64,000 nucleotides of DNA. Source: Hymenopus coronatus (taxonomy: Eukaryota > Arthropoda > Insecta > Mantodea > Hymenopodidae). The notes beneath the pieces were generated by a model, which made no database searches, was not told the DNA's origin, and saw only the letters and a list, made by a program, of their open reading frames with translations. Made by a program: the position numbers and the translations under genes. Location: positions 400,119,132 through 400,183,131 of the forward strand of contig CM060900.1 of the NCBI GenBank assembly GCA_030762935.1, in the 5' to 3' direction. Position 1 is the first letter of the stretch, and every line of letters begins with the position of its first letter. Shown one piece after another: positions 24,561 to 35,274 of this stretch.

Positions 24561-25016
24561 GAAATTTGTCACTTTCTCTAGCCTGTATGCACAATGGACA
24601 TAGTGGATAGAGAAGGTATTGTATTCCACCCAAAAATTGATGCCGAGATTTCACCGAAAATAGGTATATGTTTTCAGGTCCCCTGAGTCTGAAAAAACAT
24701 TTTTAGTAAAAGGTCCGCGCGCGCGCGCGCGCGTGTGCGTGTGTGTGTGTGTGTGCACTTGCGCGCAAATATTCACGTCTCAAATAAAACGTATATTGTG
24801 AATTTTCTGAGAATAGCCTCTTAAGGGCCTATATTGGCTGAGTTTGTACAGCTTTGTGTAACGGTTAAACTAAGGGATAAACAAAAACTTACTACACAAA
24901 AAAATGTAGAGCTCGTTAACAAATACGTTTTTCTTGTAGAGTTGACCATTTTTGAGATATTAAAACTAATTAACTTTTCTCAAATGGGACCATGCAGAGC
25001 AAAGCAAACCAAACCT
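24561..25016 (+). repeat. Dispersed repeat X, copy 1 (with embedded microsatellite)
   Basis: Bases 24565-24715 match the reverse complement of 43702-43905. Shared blocks include 'ctttctcta', 'gagaag..attg.att', 'ttcaccg.aaata' and 'cccctga', followed by 'tttttag.aaaagrtcc'. In both copies a dinucleotide array begins directly after the last block. To the right of the array (24757-25016) this copy continues with A-rich sequence that I did not find at 43.6 kb. The repeat has no recognised coding region. Confidence 0.65.
24716..24756. repeat. (CG)n/(TG)n dinucleotide tract
   Basis: About nine CG/GC units pass into TG units. Alternating purine-pyrimidine of this kind can adopt Z-DNA in principle; no function is claimed. 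Confidence 0.95.
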
Positions 25017-25145
25017 TAACTGTTTTAACATAGCTACCAGGCTTTAAAAGATTATAGTATCGTTTTAGTCTGATGTATTCCCATATTTCCCTCCTACTTA
25101 CAAGGAGGCAAGTAATAAGACCAATGCTGTTGTTTATCCTTTTTT

Positions 25146-25347
25146 ATAGTGTTTAACGCCCGACTTTACTAATATGTCACCGTATGCGGTGACACTATGA
25201 TACACAAATGAAGATGAAGCACCGGTGGAATGTGATGGTGGGAGAAACCGGAGAAAACCCGCCCCTGCGCCGTTTTGTCCGCCACAAATCCCACATTCGG
25301 TCGCTTGGGTGAGAATCGAGTGGTCTAACTACTCAGCCTCGGCGAAT
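25146..25347 (-). mobile_element. tRNA-derived SINE, family A
   Basis: The left edge is 'tttatagtgtttaacgcccg', followed by 'caccggtggaatgtgatgg', 'gaaaccggagaaaacccgcc' and 'ccacaaatcccacattcgg'. The right end 'gtggtctaactactcagcc' is the tRNA A-box side on the minus strand. Part of the B-box region seems deleted ('cgcttgggtgagaatcgag'). Confidence 0.9.
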
Positions 25348-25374
25348 ATTTATCTAGATTAGCATGACGTAGAT

Positions 25375-25399
25375 TTTTTTTTTTTTTTTTTTTTTTTTG
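25375..25399. repeat. Poly-T tract
   Basis: About 25 T residues followed by 'gga', possibly the A-tail of a reverse-strand retroelement whose body is not recognisable. Confidence 0.85.
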
Positions 25400-26284
25400 G
25401 AACAGTTAGAAAAAGTTATGTGAATGGAACACACAATTTTTTTTTTTCTGTGAGATTTATTGAGAGAATTACGAGATCAACTTCTTTAGATCCATTTACT
25501 ACCGGACCCCATCATAGTATCAAGTTTAGATTCCGTTTTAAGGCTCCTGTCTCCTGTTTTAGGATAGATTTAAAAGCTAGTTTAGGGGTTGGGGATGAAG
25601 TGGCAATGCCAGCTAGTACATTAGAGTCCATTTTAAGTGCTTCTTTACCGACAGATTTAGCGCCGCTTTTAACGAAACGAACCTAACCTCATATGGTGCT
25701 AACAAATCCGCTTCCTTTTCGAAAGAGCGCATCCTTGCAAAGTAGAAAATCAGGATCGTCATATTTTTCGCCGGTTTGAAGTAATACCGAAATATGATGA
25801 CATCCACCACGGCCATTTCTTAGTCTAAACGAAAGTACCACATTGACTGAAAATCCGACAGTAAATGGTAAAGCATTACCAAAAACCGTTACTTAAATCA
25901 ATATTAACCACGTTAAAAATCTGTTGAAGTAAGGGACCCAGTTTTGGGGAATGAAGGCTTTTTCCACAGAGAGGTTTTAGGAAGAATCGGTACCGTGATC
26001 GAAAACGGTACTGTCAATCCCTGTAGGAAACAATTGCCGGCTAATTGAGGAGTCACTAAATTGCAATAAATGAAAATCTCATAAGGAAACCCCATATACG
26101 GATCTACAGGATAAATGACCTTTTGAATTTGTTCAACATCCCTGCCAGGTAAGTACTAACATTCTACATATGATGAGGAATGCTTTTAACGAAATGAGAA
26201 CACGAATGAAAAGCGACGATTTAGATGAGATAGAAGTGGCGGTGGCGGCGAAAGAACCGGTCTGTGACGAGCCGCTTCCTTCGA
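25400..26284. other. Unrecognised DNA with open but unassigned frames
   Basis: An 88-codon plus-strand frame (25420-25686) and an overlapping 67-codon minus-strand frame (25613-25816) are present. Neither shows a motif I can name. Confidence 0.4.
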
Positions 26285-26362
26285 TTTTTGTATAGTGTCT
26301 AACACCCGCTTTTACTACAAATGGCACCGCAGACGATGATACTGATGATTAATGGAATGACG
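26285..26362 (-). mobile_element. SINE family A, outer copy, left piece
   Basis: 'tatagtgtctaacacccgct' and 'aatggcaccgcagacgatga' match the left part of the family. The copy stops at 'aatggaatgacg', where a second full SINE begins. Its missing right part appears beyond that second SINE at 26589-26742. Confidence 0.8.
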
Positions 26363-26588
26363 ATTTTTTTTATAGTGTTTAATGCCCGCTTGTGGCACCG
26401 CGGGTGATGACACCTATGACGCATGAATTAATATGGAACACCGGTGGAATGCGATGGCGGGTAATCCAGAGAGAACCCGCACCTGAGCCGCTTTGTCCAC
26501 CACAAATCTCACATGCGGTCGCTTGGGATCAAACACGGGCCGTTTAGGTGAGAGGCGAGTGGTCTAACCATTTGGCCACGGCGTAGCC
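26363..26588 (-). mobile_element. SINE family A, inserted inner copy, near full length
   Basis: It begins with a T run and 'atagtgtttaatgcccgctt' and ends with the tRNA head, minus strand 'GGCTACGCCGTGGCCAAATG' (A box) and 'GTGTTTGATCC' (B box). It is the best-preserved member of the family in this window. The flanks 'ggaatga' and 'gggatga' may be an imperfect target duplication. Confidence 0.88.
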
Positions 26589-26742
26589 CTAGGGATGAAT
26601 ATAGAGCACCGGTGGATTGCGATTGCTAGGGAAAACCGGAGAAGCTGGAGAAAAGCCGCCCCTACGCCGTTTTGTCCACCACAAATCCTACATGCGGACG
26701 CTTGGGATCGAATCAGACCCGAGAGGCGACGGCGCGGCCCCT
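26589..26742 (-). mobile_element. SINE family A, outer copy, right piece
   Basis: Starting 'gatgaatatagagcaccggt', it picks up the family at the point where the left piece at 26285-26362 stops. It runs through 'accggagaa', 'ccacaaatcc' and 'gcttgggatcgaatc' to a shortened head 'gacggcgcggcc'. Together the two pieces make one SINE interrupted by another. Confidence 0.75.
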
Positions 26743-27311
26743 TGATGGTGCTTTGAATTTAGAGTTATGCTTTGGTCAATTCTTAGGAGTGTTGTTCATT
26801 GTTACATCTTCGGCTAGGTAATGCGGTTTCCAAAGATGAGTCTGATTTTGATAATGGTAAAGTGTAGGATTAAGAAGAGCTCCTGCTATCGAAGAAAGGA
26901 TATTGTCGTTTACAGATATTTTGTAATTGCTATACTAAAATACCGAATATCTATATGCCCAACTTTAATTGGTGGTTGATGTTTCACAAGATAACAGGAA
27001 TCCTTTTCATTTGAGTTATTAAAGTAAGTACACAAAACTCGAAAAGTTGTGTAGGAACAGTAGGTTCGGCGTACGTACCTTCTCTATTGCATTTGGTTGA
27101 ATTGTAAAATCGAATTGGATATTGAGGTGGACCCCTGTGGAGCGGTGGTGTTTGGATTCCGGCTAGGCGTTGTTCATCGCCCCTCGCGGCTGTTGACTTC
27201 TCAGGAGATGCGGGTTGGGTCGCCCATGTGGTCACTTTCCGGCTGGCGGCGTCTCCTTCTCGAACGAGCATCTTACCCTAACACTGCTGATGGGTCTAAT
27301 ATCCATAACCT
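26743..27311. other. Unrecognised DNA upstream of hAT 2
   Basis: GC content rises around 27120-27290. The open frames there, one per strand, carry no recognised motif. Confidence 0.4.
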
Positions 27312-27525
27312 CAGTGGTTTAGTTGGATCGGAACGAGTCGGAACGCCGTTCCGAAAAATATTTTCCCACTTTAGAATGGCATAACATTTTTATATTCAGT
27401 AAGAAAATCTATGTTTTGCTCAATGTGTTGCTATAAAGCAGATATTATGGAATCTCTCTGCAGTTAATGAACATCACCAGCCCCGAAATACCTTTCAAGT
27501 TTTCCGGTGACTGTGAAAGTAAGTT

Positions 27526-27876
27526 GTGACCATGAGTTTACTTAAGTGGCTGGGTTCAATAAAACGTGCTGGGGATGAGGATGAAGAATCAAAGAATACT
27601 AAAAAGGTGTGTGATGGCTCAAGAAAAAACGAAACTGAATGGATTTTCGAGAACATTAGTCTCATTAAAGACGCGAGTATAACGACAGAGCTTGGGTTAA
27701 ATGTTGCTGAAACGTGTGACGTATATTCATGGGAGAATCTAGGTTATGGTTCTGCACCTACCTCGACTGTGAAATTCAAGGACCCAACTACCAAAAACAA
27801 GACTTTCCAGGCTGTTGGAACGAGTTTCAGTGCTGTTATTTTTGTCAAATTACAAGTGGTTATTTGCAGAAAATAA
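27526..27876 (+). pseudogene. hAT 2 transposase N-terminal piece
   Basis: A 116-codon frame starts about 215 bp inside the left terminus with 'MTMSLLKWLGSIKRAGDEDE'. It continues to 'KDPTTKNKTFQAVGTSFSAV', which resembles the N-terminal region of KIAA1586-like hAT-derived proteins. No zinc-finger Cys/His set is complete in this frame. Downstream bases keep protein-like composition in other frames. The position at the element's 5' end and the acidic/basic start favour a genuine transposase N-terminus. Confidence 0.65.
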
Positions 27877-28367
27877 AAATTTGGGCTGCAATATATCTAA
27901 AGAGGAAAGTAAATTAGGATTAGGAGTTTCTAAAGGGGTACGACATAAGCTAATGAAAATATGGATATAATTCAAGGTTCATCCCAACGGAAATAATATT
28001 AATCAACAACAAACAAGCCTTCGGGAAAAAAATGTTTGAGCACAACAATTCAGAATCTCACAAAGAGCTATGTTACTAAAATCGGAATCTAATAAAAAGA
28101 TATTTGAAAGTAGCTTGTAAACCATGAATATCAAATACCTAGAAACCACCGTTCGAGTTTTTCGAACAGCATACTCGATTGCGAAAAGAAATAGACCCTT
28201 CGTAGACCTACAGGCTTAGGTTGATCTTCAACAATTAAATGGTTTAGATATAGGACGAATTCTTCATACAAGTTTTAGTTGTGCAATTATTATTGAACAC
28301 ACTTAACAGTAAATGAGAAATAAAATAGCAAAATCTATAACAAAAAAATCAGAGGAAAATTAGTATT

Positions 28368-28640
28368 ATGATTGAAGAATCAACAACAGCTAGTGTAAAA
28401 TCTGTTTTACTATTACGTTTGAAAAGTGCTCTTTCAGATAATTCTGAAGTTGTTTCCTTGTTGTGGGACTTGATAAAACTTGCAATAACTACAGCATATG
28501 TTATTACTCGAGAGACATTGAAGAATCTTTCTTCATATGGGATGAAGGAAAACTTTCTGGAAGAACATTTAGTTAGTGTAGCATGTGATGGGGTCTCTGT
28601 AATGTTAGGTAGAAAAATGGAGTTGGAATACAGTTTTTAA
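28368..28640 (+). pseudogene. hAT 2 transposase middle piece
   Basis: The frame reads 'SVKSVLLLRLKSALSDNSEV' and ends with 'VSVACDGVSVMLGRK', the DGA/DGV box that holds a catalytic Asp of hAT transposases. A stop follows soon after, and the next bases ('WHCLNHRLEF' in another frame) supply the CxxH-like motif. A frameshift therefore lies near 28640. Confidence 0.75.
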
Positions 28641-28926
28641 ATTGTTTCCAGATATAGTAATCTGGCACTGTTTAAACCATCGCTTGGAATTTACCGTTTC
28701 TGATTAAAGAAGTGAAGTTACAGGTGTTGACATTTCCATTCTTTCTTTGACAAATTGTATTCTTTAAACATCATGTCTCCCAAAAGGCAAAGAGAACTCA
28801 ACAATTATGCTGCCTCACTGGAAGAAAGAGTTAAGAAGATTGGGAACATATTTACAATAAAATGGGTAGCAACAAGCCAGAGAACTTGATAAGCTGTCTG
28901 GGCAAACTACAGTGCACTAGTAAAAC

Positions 28927-29760
28927 ATGTTAGTGAGGCCAAAAGTGACCACCAGAGACTCCAAAGAAAGGACAAAGTTCCAAGATCTAGAAAATATGTT
29001 AGCATGTGTAGAATTTCTAGAAAATATTGCAATCATGTATGATTCTCTTGTTGAGTTAGCTGATTTGTCATTAGAGTTGCAGAAAAGAAGGACAAGTCTG
29101 GCAGAGGCTCGAAATGCAATCAAGCGCACTATAAAAGTGTTTGAATCTACGTGTAACTCAGCTTCTGGAGAATACTGTAGAACAGTGCTTAAAGCATCAG
29201 AAAACAAAAAGTTTAGAAATATAAGATTACATGATTCTAAAAAGCTTGTAAAAATTGACAGAAATCAGTTTTTCACAAGTCTTATGAACAACTTAAATAA
29301 CAAGCTTGTGGAAAATGTGTCCACATCATCTCATCTTGGTTCCAGCTCTAGTCAGCAGAGACATGAGGGAATGACAAAAGTTATCAGTGATTCAAAGGTA
29401 CTATACAAAAATAATTGGCCCTCCACTTCTACTTTGGATATGTGCTATGGTGATGGGAGTGCTGTCAACTTTTGTGACTTTTTCCACGTGTCAGACAAGA
29501 GGAGGTACATTAATGCTTTTAGAAAGTATGTCGAGATCAAGGAAATTCCAGTGGAGCTGATGCCTTTAATCCAGACTGTTCACACCATCCCCATCTTTAC
29601 AGCAGAAAGTGAAAGAACTTTTAGTACCATGAATGAGATCCAAACCGGAAAGAGAAATAGGTTGTTGGTTGCAACATCAAGCAGACTTATTTTCATAAGC
29701 AGCTTTGGACCTCCTGTGCACATATTTCACCCACAACCATATATCAAGTCATGGCTATGA
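28927..29760 (+). pseudogene. hAT 2 transposase C-terminal half, 277 codons open
   Basis: This is one of the longest open frames in the window. It begins with a helical stretch ('FQDLENMLACVEFLENIAIM', then 'LADLSLELQKRRTSLAEA') and ends with a dimerisation domain: 'EIPVELMPLIQTVHTIPIF', 'AESERTFSTMNEIQTGKRN'. The TGA at 29758-29760 lies about 130 bp inside the right terminus. It corresponds to the insertion and hATC parts of KIAA1586-like proteins. The catalytic core is outside this frame, so alone it could at most be a dimerising fragment. Confidence 0.85.
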
Positions 29761-30192
29761 AAGGGGAGACATTCAGCTGATGAAACAACATGAGGCCCCT
29801 GATTTTGACACTCAACAAGAGTCCATTTGGAAATTGCTGAATTAAAAAGGTGTGTTCCTGTAAATATTTTGTTCCAACTAAATCGCTGCATAACCCAAAC
29901 TAACTTTATACAGCATGAAGTATTAGGCGCACTGTATATAGTCGATGATCTCAGGGTTTGTTTGGAGAAGAAATGGCGATTCGGCTAGCATGATATTGGT
30001 TGGGTTTTAGGAAAATAATAAGTAATTAATAAATCTATAATCCCGTGGTGTCTTTAGTCTTAAACTGCTTTATACTTGAATCTTTTGTATGCCCATGTTA
30101 TAAAACTGTTCTGGGTCTATAAGTACAAAAAATATTTCTTAACTCCACTATATATATGTATAACATGACTTTGCGGCTTTACTATTTCCTCT

Positions 30193-30955
30193 TTAATACG
30201 AGAATTGTTTCGGCTTAACCTTTGCTGGGGATGAAGTGTGCCTCCATTCCATTGATTGCCGCTTACTTTCAGGGGTGTCATAAGAAACCCAAGTCTCATC
30301 TCCTGTGACTATCTGTGTCAGAAATCCTTCGCCGTCTTCATCATAACGGGTTAAAAACTGAAGTACACTACCCATCCGTTTTGTTTTGTGTTGCTCAGTA
30401 AGAATCTTTGGTACCCAACGCGAGCAAAGTTTACGAAATTTCAGTTTTTCGGTAACAATTTCATGAATTAGTGATCGTGAGCTTTGGGGAAATTCCATAG
30501 CGAGAGCACTAATTGTAAACTTGCGGTTTTCCTGGATCTTGTCATCAATCGCGTGAACCAGTTCTTCTGTAACCAAAGATGGACGCCCACTTCGTTCTTC
30601 ATCGTGCACTTCACTACGTCCTTCAATGAACTGTCGGACCCATCTTCTCACCATTGAATCACTCATCGCATTTTGTCCGTAACTTCGCAAATTTGCCGAT
30701 AAATTTCAATTGGTTTCACCTTCTTAGCATTCAGAAAACGAACCACAGATCTGATTTCACCAGCGGCGGGATTTTCAATCAACACCGACATTATAAACAA
30801 GCACAACAAAGCGTATGTGGCTGAATGCGATCTCAAAATGGCGAACGTTTCTTCTCCTTGATACAGAGCGTCTACCGCTCATGTGCGGAACTGCGATCGC
30901 AGCGCTGCAGCGGAGATAAATTGAAACGGATCTTACCTTCTGGACGTACCTCGTA
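30193..30955 (-). mobile_element. Truncated mariner transposon (N-terminal half)
   Basis: The right end is a mariner terminus, minus strand 'TACGAGGTACGTCCAGAAGG', ending at 30955. Translation starts at ATG 30791-30789 ('MSVLIENPAAGEIRSVVRFL') and shifts frame near 30690. It then runs for 165 codons: 'VRRWVRQFIEGR', 'DEERSGRPS', the second helix-turn-helix and 'VTGDETWVSYDTPESKRQS', holding the first catalytic Asp. The sequence is cut at 'KPKQ' about 30202, so the second and third Asp are missing. It is a non-autonomous remnant. Confidence 0.9.
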
Positions 30956-32238
30956 TAACTTCGAAATCCTATCCTTTGTCTGATGCAGGATATTTACGGT
31001 ACACAAACTTAACAAACCATGGCGTCATTTTTGATTTCTCGAAGTCTCACGAATCTCCCTTGTTGGTTTCTCCACACAAAAGTGATTTTTTGTAATTACG
31101 AATGTGTAGACGCGGCTGTGCAACGCTCCGATTATCCCCTCTATACTTATATCAATGCTGACGTATTAACTTCCCCTTGGTTGTCTACCGCATCTCCCAA
31201 GATTTTATTCCCTGATAACTTGTATATAATTTTCCCGGCGCGAAATACAAGCTACCCCTTTCGTAACGACGCGGACGTAAACGAACACCTGACCTTTGAA
31301 ACCAAATCGTAAGTTTTCTTCAGGCGTAAAAGATTCCCTAGTTCTTGGCACAAACTTTCACACAATGTACAGGAAACAAGGCCATTACTGCTTACTACCA
31401 AAATAAATCAATATTGCAATAATATTAAGAACAACAAACTGATTAATTAAAATATGAATATGAAGTAAAGTAATTAAAAACATTCACACAAATTATGAAA
31501 ACCTAATTCAGAGGATTGAGTTTCTGCTTCAATATCTAATTCTTTAGAGGGATGCCTCCCATTACCGAGTAACACCATTCTTTCTGGTAAATAATCGGAA
31601 AAGCGTTCCATGGACACATTACTGGTTAGTGTAATAAAAATGGTTTCCCGACGAATCGTAGCGAAGTTATATCGAACGCCTTAACATAGGAATTAAAAGA
31701 ACTAGGGTATCCTCTCAAGTTGAGGATTTCTTTTCTGGAATCTCAAACTCTGGTATCGATTTTCAAAGTGGCAGGTAAGGATATGCTTCGAAGTTCCCCG
31801 GTAGAGAAAATGCCTTCCACAACTTCGTCGGCTAAATCACGAACATTCTAAACTACCTGAGAACTACATGACTTCGGAAACCTGAAAATTTACGTCCCTA
31901 AAATTTGCTCGTGCCCCTTATCAAAAAACATTTTTCTTTAGATACGTGAACGTTATCGCCTAATTTATATGGTGGTTTGGAAGACGACGATGCTGATGGC
32001 GACGGTGTATGAAGATTATGATACACTTCAAGGTTGTTGGCATCAGAAACGCTCTCTGTAGTGATTTTAATTGCGCTATAATAGGAAAAATTTACGATTT
32101 TACAAGCAGTGGCAAAACGTCCACGGACCTGTTCGAATTCGCGTGCATAAAATATTTCAACATTCTTGTGTTTAGCGTTCTATTAAATTATTTTACTACG
32201 GTAGCCTTAACCTTGTTGTTGGCAGTATATTGATTAAA
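30956..32238. other. Unrecognised DNA
   Basis: A 97-codon plus-strand frame (31019-31312) has no recognised motif. The rest shows neither exons nor repeats that I can name. Confidence 0.4.
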
Positions 32239-32368
32239 TATATGTATGTATGTATCTATGTATGTGTATGTATGTATGTATGTATGTATGTATGTATGTA
32301 TGTATGTATGTATGTATGTATGTATGTATGTATGTATGTATGTATGTATGTATGTATGTATGTATGTA

Positions 32369-32401
<33 letters not shown>

Positions 32402-32474
32402 ATGTATGTATGTATGTATGTATGTATGTATGTATGTATGTATGTATGTATGTATGTATGTATGTGTGTGTGTG
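32239..32474. repeat. (TATG)n microsatellite with TG interruptions
   Basis: About 236 bp of TATG units, with one CTATG variant near the left end. A pure TG run lies at about 32369-32384 and another at the right end. All long frames across it in both directions are just the Tyr-Val-Cys or His-Thr-Tyr-Ile reading of the repeat. Confidence 0.98.
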
Positions 32475-32559
32475 AGCTCCGTCGTACTGGTGCATTCCCA
32501 AATTCGGTAACCTTACATGTTTGCAGTACTTTTTGATATCGCTATTTGGAAACATATAT

Positions 32560-32920
32560 CTAAAAACTCGTATTAGTGGATCACTTGATTAGAAAACAAA
32601 GGAAGGGCGAAAGCATATTTAGAAAAAAAAAAGTCAATCATCGTTAAAATGTATTTATATGGTACATTGTAGAGTTCCACACAGGTCATGTTTAAATCTG
32701 CCTCCAAAAATCGATATTTGTCACTTGATTGTTTGATAGCATACCGCTTTCGAACAGGTTTATGAAAGGTGCAGCTGTCTTTGAATCTAACAAAGGCTTC
32801 GACATTAGCTGTAGAAATTCCGGTGGCTTTGCGAAGTTTGTCAGCGGTTCTGAAACCTGTATAGTGATCGATTGGATTGCAAAGTCGCTCTAATATAGCC
32901 ATTCCCATTCTGTGTTCTCT
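32560..32920 (-). pseudogene. Integrase fragment, F54H12.3-like (Maverick-type DDE)
   Basis: The minus strand reads 'HYTGFRTADKLRKATG', 'VEAFVRFKDSCTFHKPVRKR', a decayed 'FLEADLN' and 'YKYILTMIDFFFSKYAFALP'. This matches the retroviral-type integrase family known from the 'transposon-derived protein F54H12.3', which I recall being linked to Maverick/Polinton elements. The first catalytic Asp in 'EADL' and the 'MID.FSKYAFA' strand are visible. The frame stops before the second Asp. No other Maverick gene is nearby, so only a scrap remains. Confidence 0.7.
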
Positions 32921-33266
32921 TCGTCACCTTTAGACCCGTGCAGTCGGCGCCCGAATGTACAGATAAATATAGGGATTCTTATTGCTGGAGTGAGCATGTT
33001 GTGCCTTTAAAAACCCCTAAAGGCTCTGCCTTCCATTTCAGGGCTGATTCTGGATATCTTTAGAGTGTATTTGCCGTGTTTTAGTAACTCCAGGTTTCTC
33101 TTTCATTGTTTCTTTAAATTATGAGTGTGTTTTCTTTTTTTTTTTAATAGCACCCAAAGAATGAGGATCCTGCTTTAAGGGTGTTTGCTGCAAAGTTGGC
33201 GATTTCTGTTTTGGAATTCAGATTGCTTTGGATTTGTTTGGAATTCGCTAACGCTATTATGAGTCG

Positions 33267-33491
33267 TGTGGAGTAACTGGTAGGGGATTCATTTTATGTC
33301 TACATTTATACAGACAAGTTAACGTCTTTAGATCTATCAAGGGCTCTGTGTCACTTTATTTTTTTCTTTTCTAAAATCAACAGTACCAATACAAAACATG
33401 AAAATAATGAAACAAAGGAAGGAAAACATTATACAAACACAAAGAGTAAGTAAAACATGGAACATTTTCCACTTTTATTCATTCTGCAACA
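33267..33491 (-). repeat. 3' LTR of the BEL/Pao element
   Basis: 225 bp, alignable end to end with 38976-39198. A purine-rich minus-strand run (complement of 33492-33503) lies next to it and could be the polypurine tract. Confidence 0.93.
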
Positions 33492-35097
33492 TCATCCTCA
33501 CCGTGGCCGATCTCCAGAGGAAAACGACCAGCTAAACAGGACGTGTGATTGCGTTTCCATCTGTAGTGCGGATTACAAATGTCCTTACATTTGCATCCCT
33601 TTCACGACAAAGGTCCTCTATACACGCTTTCTTCCATGTTTGGCGTAGGCGCACCTCTTCATGGATCAAGGTGATGTCTCCAATTTTGAGCTGAGGCGAG
33701 TTCTTATCAGATTGATAAACTTCATGCAAACTTCTAAGTTCTGTCAAATACTGCTTCGACCAGCGCTTCCACATGTCATCTGCTAGTTTCTGGTGAAATC
33801 TGACTTGTTTTGTTAAATTGTTCTTCACCTCAGGCTCAGCTCCACTAGGTATTGTGGTTAACCTTTGACCACAAAGAAAAGGTTATGGTGTCAATGGCTG
33901 TGATACTGCACTATCAGATTGTGATATTGGTCTTGAGTTAAGGGCTACTTCAGTCATGATGAGAACTGTATTTTTTTTTTCTTCCGTCACTTGGACGCGA
34001 CCCAATACATTTCTTAGACAGTATTTAATAGTTCCGATCATGCTCTCCCACCAGTCTCTCCACCAAGCAGCCCTGGGAGCAATAAACTTCCAAGTGGTGT
34101 TGTTTTCTGCACGATATTGCTTGGTTTTTGAAGCGGCGAAAGTGTTCCATAACTCAGTTAATTCTCTGTTTGAAGCGTGGAAAATCTGGGCGTTGTCAGA
34201 ATAAATATTATAAGGCAATCCGCGTCTTCTGGCGAATCGCTGGAGTGCAGAGATAAAACTATCTGTGGTCATAGAAGTGCAGAGCTCTAAGTGGACTGCA
34301 TGAGTTGTTGCGCAGGTGAACAGCGTAATATAAGCTTTTTAACTTCGCTTCCCACCTAATGTATACAGGGCCAGCGAAATCAATTCCCGTTACTTTAAAA
34401 GGTTCTAGTGGTGTCACTCTGTCACTAGGAAGAGAAGCTTCAACTGGTTGTGCAAATGGTGCTTTTGCCGGTTTGCAAGGAAGACACTTTCCTAGTATCC
34501 TTTTTATAGTTTGGCGGGCATGAAGAATCCAAAATTCCTCTCTAAGCTCGGACAGAACAATCCAAACACCCATATGATGAAGTCTGATATGTGTGTTTTG
34601 GATCATCAAGTGAACAAAGTGATGCTGCCCATAGAGTAGTATGGGATGACGTTGTGTTGGAGATAGGCTGTTGGCAAACAGCAATCTTCCACCAAGATGA
34701 ATGATTCCGTCCCTTATGAAAGGGTTGAAACGTGCAATTTTAGATTTCTTGGGCAGTGGCTGACTGTGCTCGAGTGCGTGAAGTTCATCCGGAAAAACTC
34801 TCTTTGCACATTCTTAATCCAACGAATCAGTGCAGTAGAAAATTCCGAAGCAGTGAGTTCTCCGACAGTTCTGTTCTATTTACGTGTGTTCTCTATGAAT
34901 CGTAGAGTCCATATTGTTATGCGCAATAGTTTACTGTAAGAACTGTACCTTCCAGCGTTAACAGGGGACTTAAGAGTGTTAACCGTCAATACATGTTGAC
35001 TTGTTTTCCGTATTTCAGGAAGTGTGTTTTCGGAGACATCATTTCGAGGCCACGAATCGAGATGATTCTTGAGCCATAGTGGACCACTCCACCACAA
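33480..35097 (-). pseudogene. BEL/Pao integrase, broken
   Basis: A linker at 34876-35097 ('WSGPLWLKNHLDSWP') leads to the zinc-binding N-terminus ('IRLHHMGVWIVLSELREEFW', 'CLPCKPAKA'). The DDE core follows: 'VTGIDFAGPVYI' has the first Asp, 'YSDNAQIFHA' the second, and 'WWRDWWESMIGTIKYCLRN' the Glu. The C-terminal domain (33532-33828) reads 'LKIGDITLIHEE' and 'RTTDGNAITRPV'. All three catalytic acids are still present, although frames shift at about 34270 and 33850. Confidence 0.9.
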
Positions 35098-35274
35098 CGT
35101 AGCCTGAAGTAATGATGTGGCAGTAATTCCCCGAGGTAAAATATCTACTGGGTTTTCTTGGCCAGGACAGTGTCTACACTGTGCCGGTGAAATAGTGAAC
35201 TGAATTTCCGTAACACGGTTGCAGACGAAGGTTTTCCACCGATTAGCGTTGCTGCGAATCCATCCTAGAGTGAC

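Larger units (their letters stand above)
27312..29888 (+). mobile_element. hAT transposon, KIAA1586-like type, both ends and target duplication present
   Basis: The left terminus is 'CAGTGGTTTAGTTGGATC'. The right terminus read inward on the minus strand is 'CAGCGATTTAGTTGGAAC'. The flanks are 'cataacct' (27304-27311) and 'cataaccc' (29889-29896), an 8-bp duplication with one mismatch, as hAT insertion produces. Inside are transposase pieces at 27532-27876, 28368-28640 and 28927-29760, all on the plus strand and broken between them. The total length of 2577 bp is normal for an autonomous hAT, but this copy is inactivated. Confidence 0.9.

Noticed and set aside
24716..24756. CpG island or regulatory CG block
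   Set aside because: Only a short dinucleotide tract within a dispersed repeat; the flanks are AT-rich.
26363..26742. CRISPR-like spaced repeats
   Set aside because: The repeats are whole SINE copies in a eukaryotic genome, with irregular spacing and no cas genes.
31019..31312. 97-codon plus-strand frame as a host gene
   Set aside because: The frame starts with Met and is moderately long, but I see no family, domain, splice partner or signal peptide I could defend.
32230..32555. Several overlapping 80-100 codon frames rich in Tyr-Val-Cys or His-Thr-Tyr-Ile
   Set aside because: They are readings of the TATG microsatellite in different frames and have no protein meaning.
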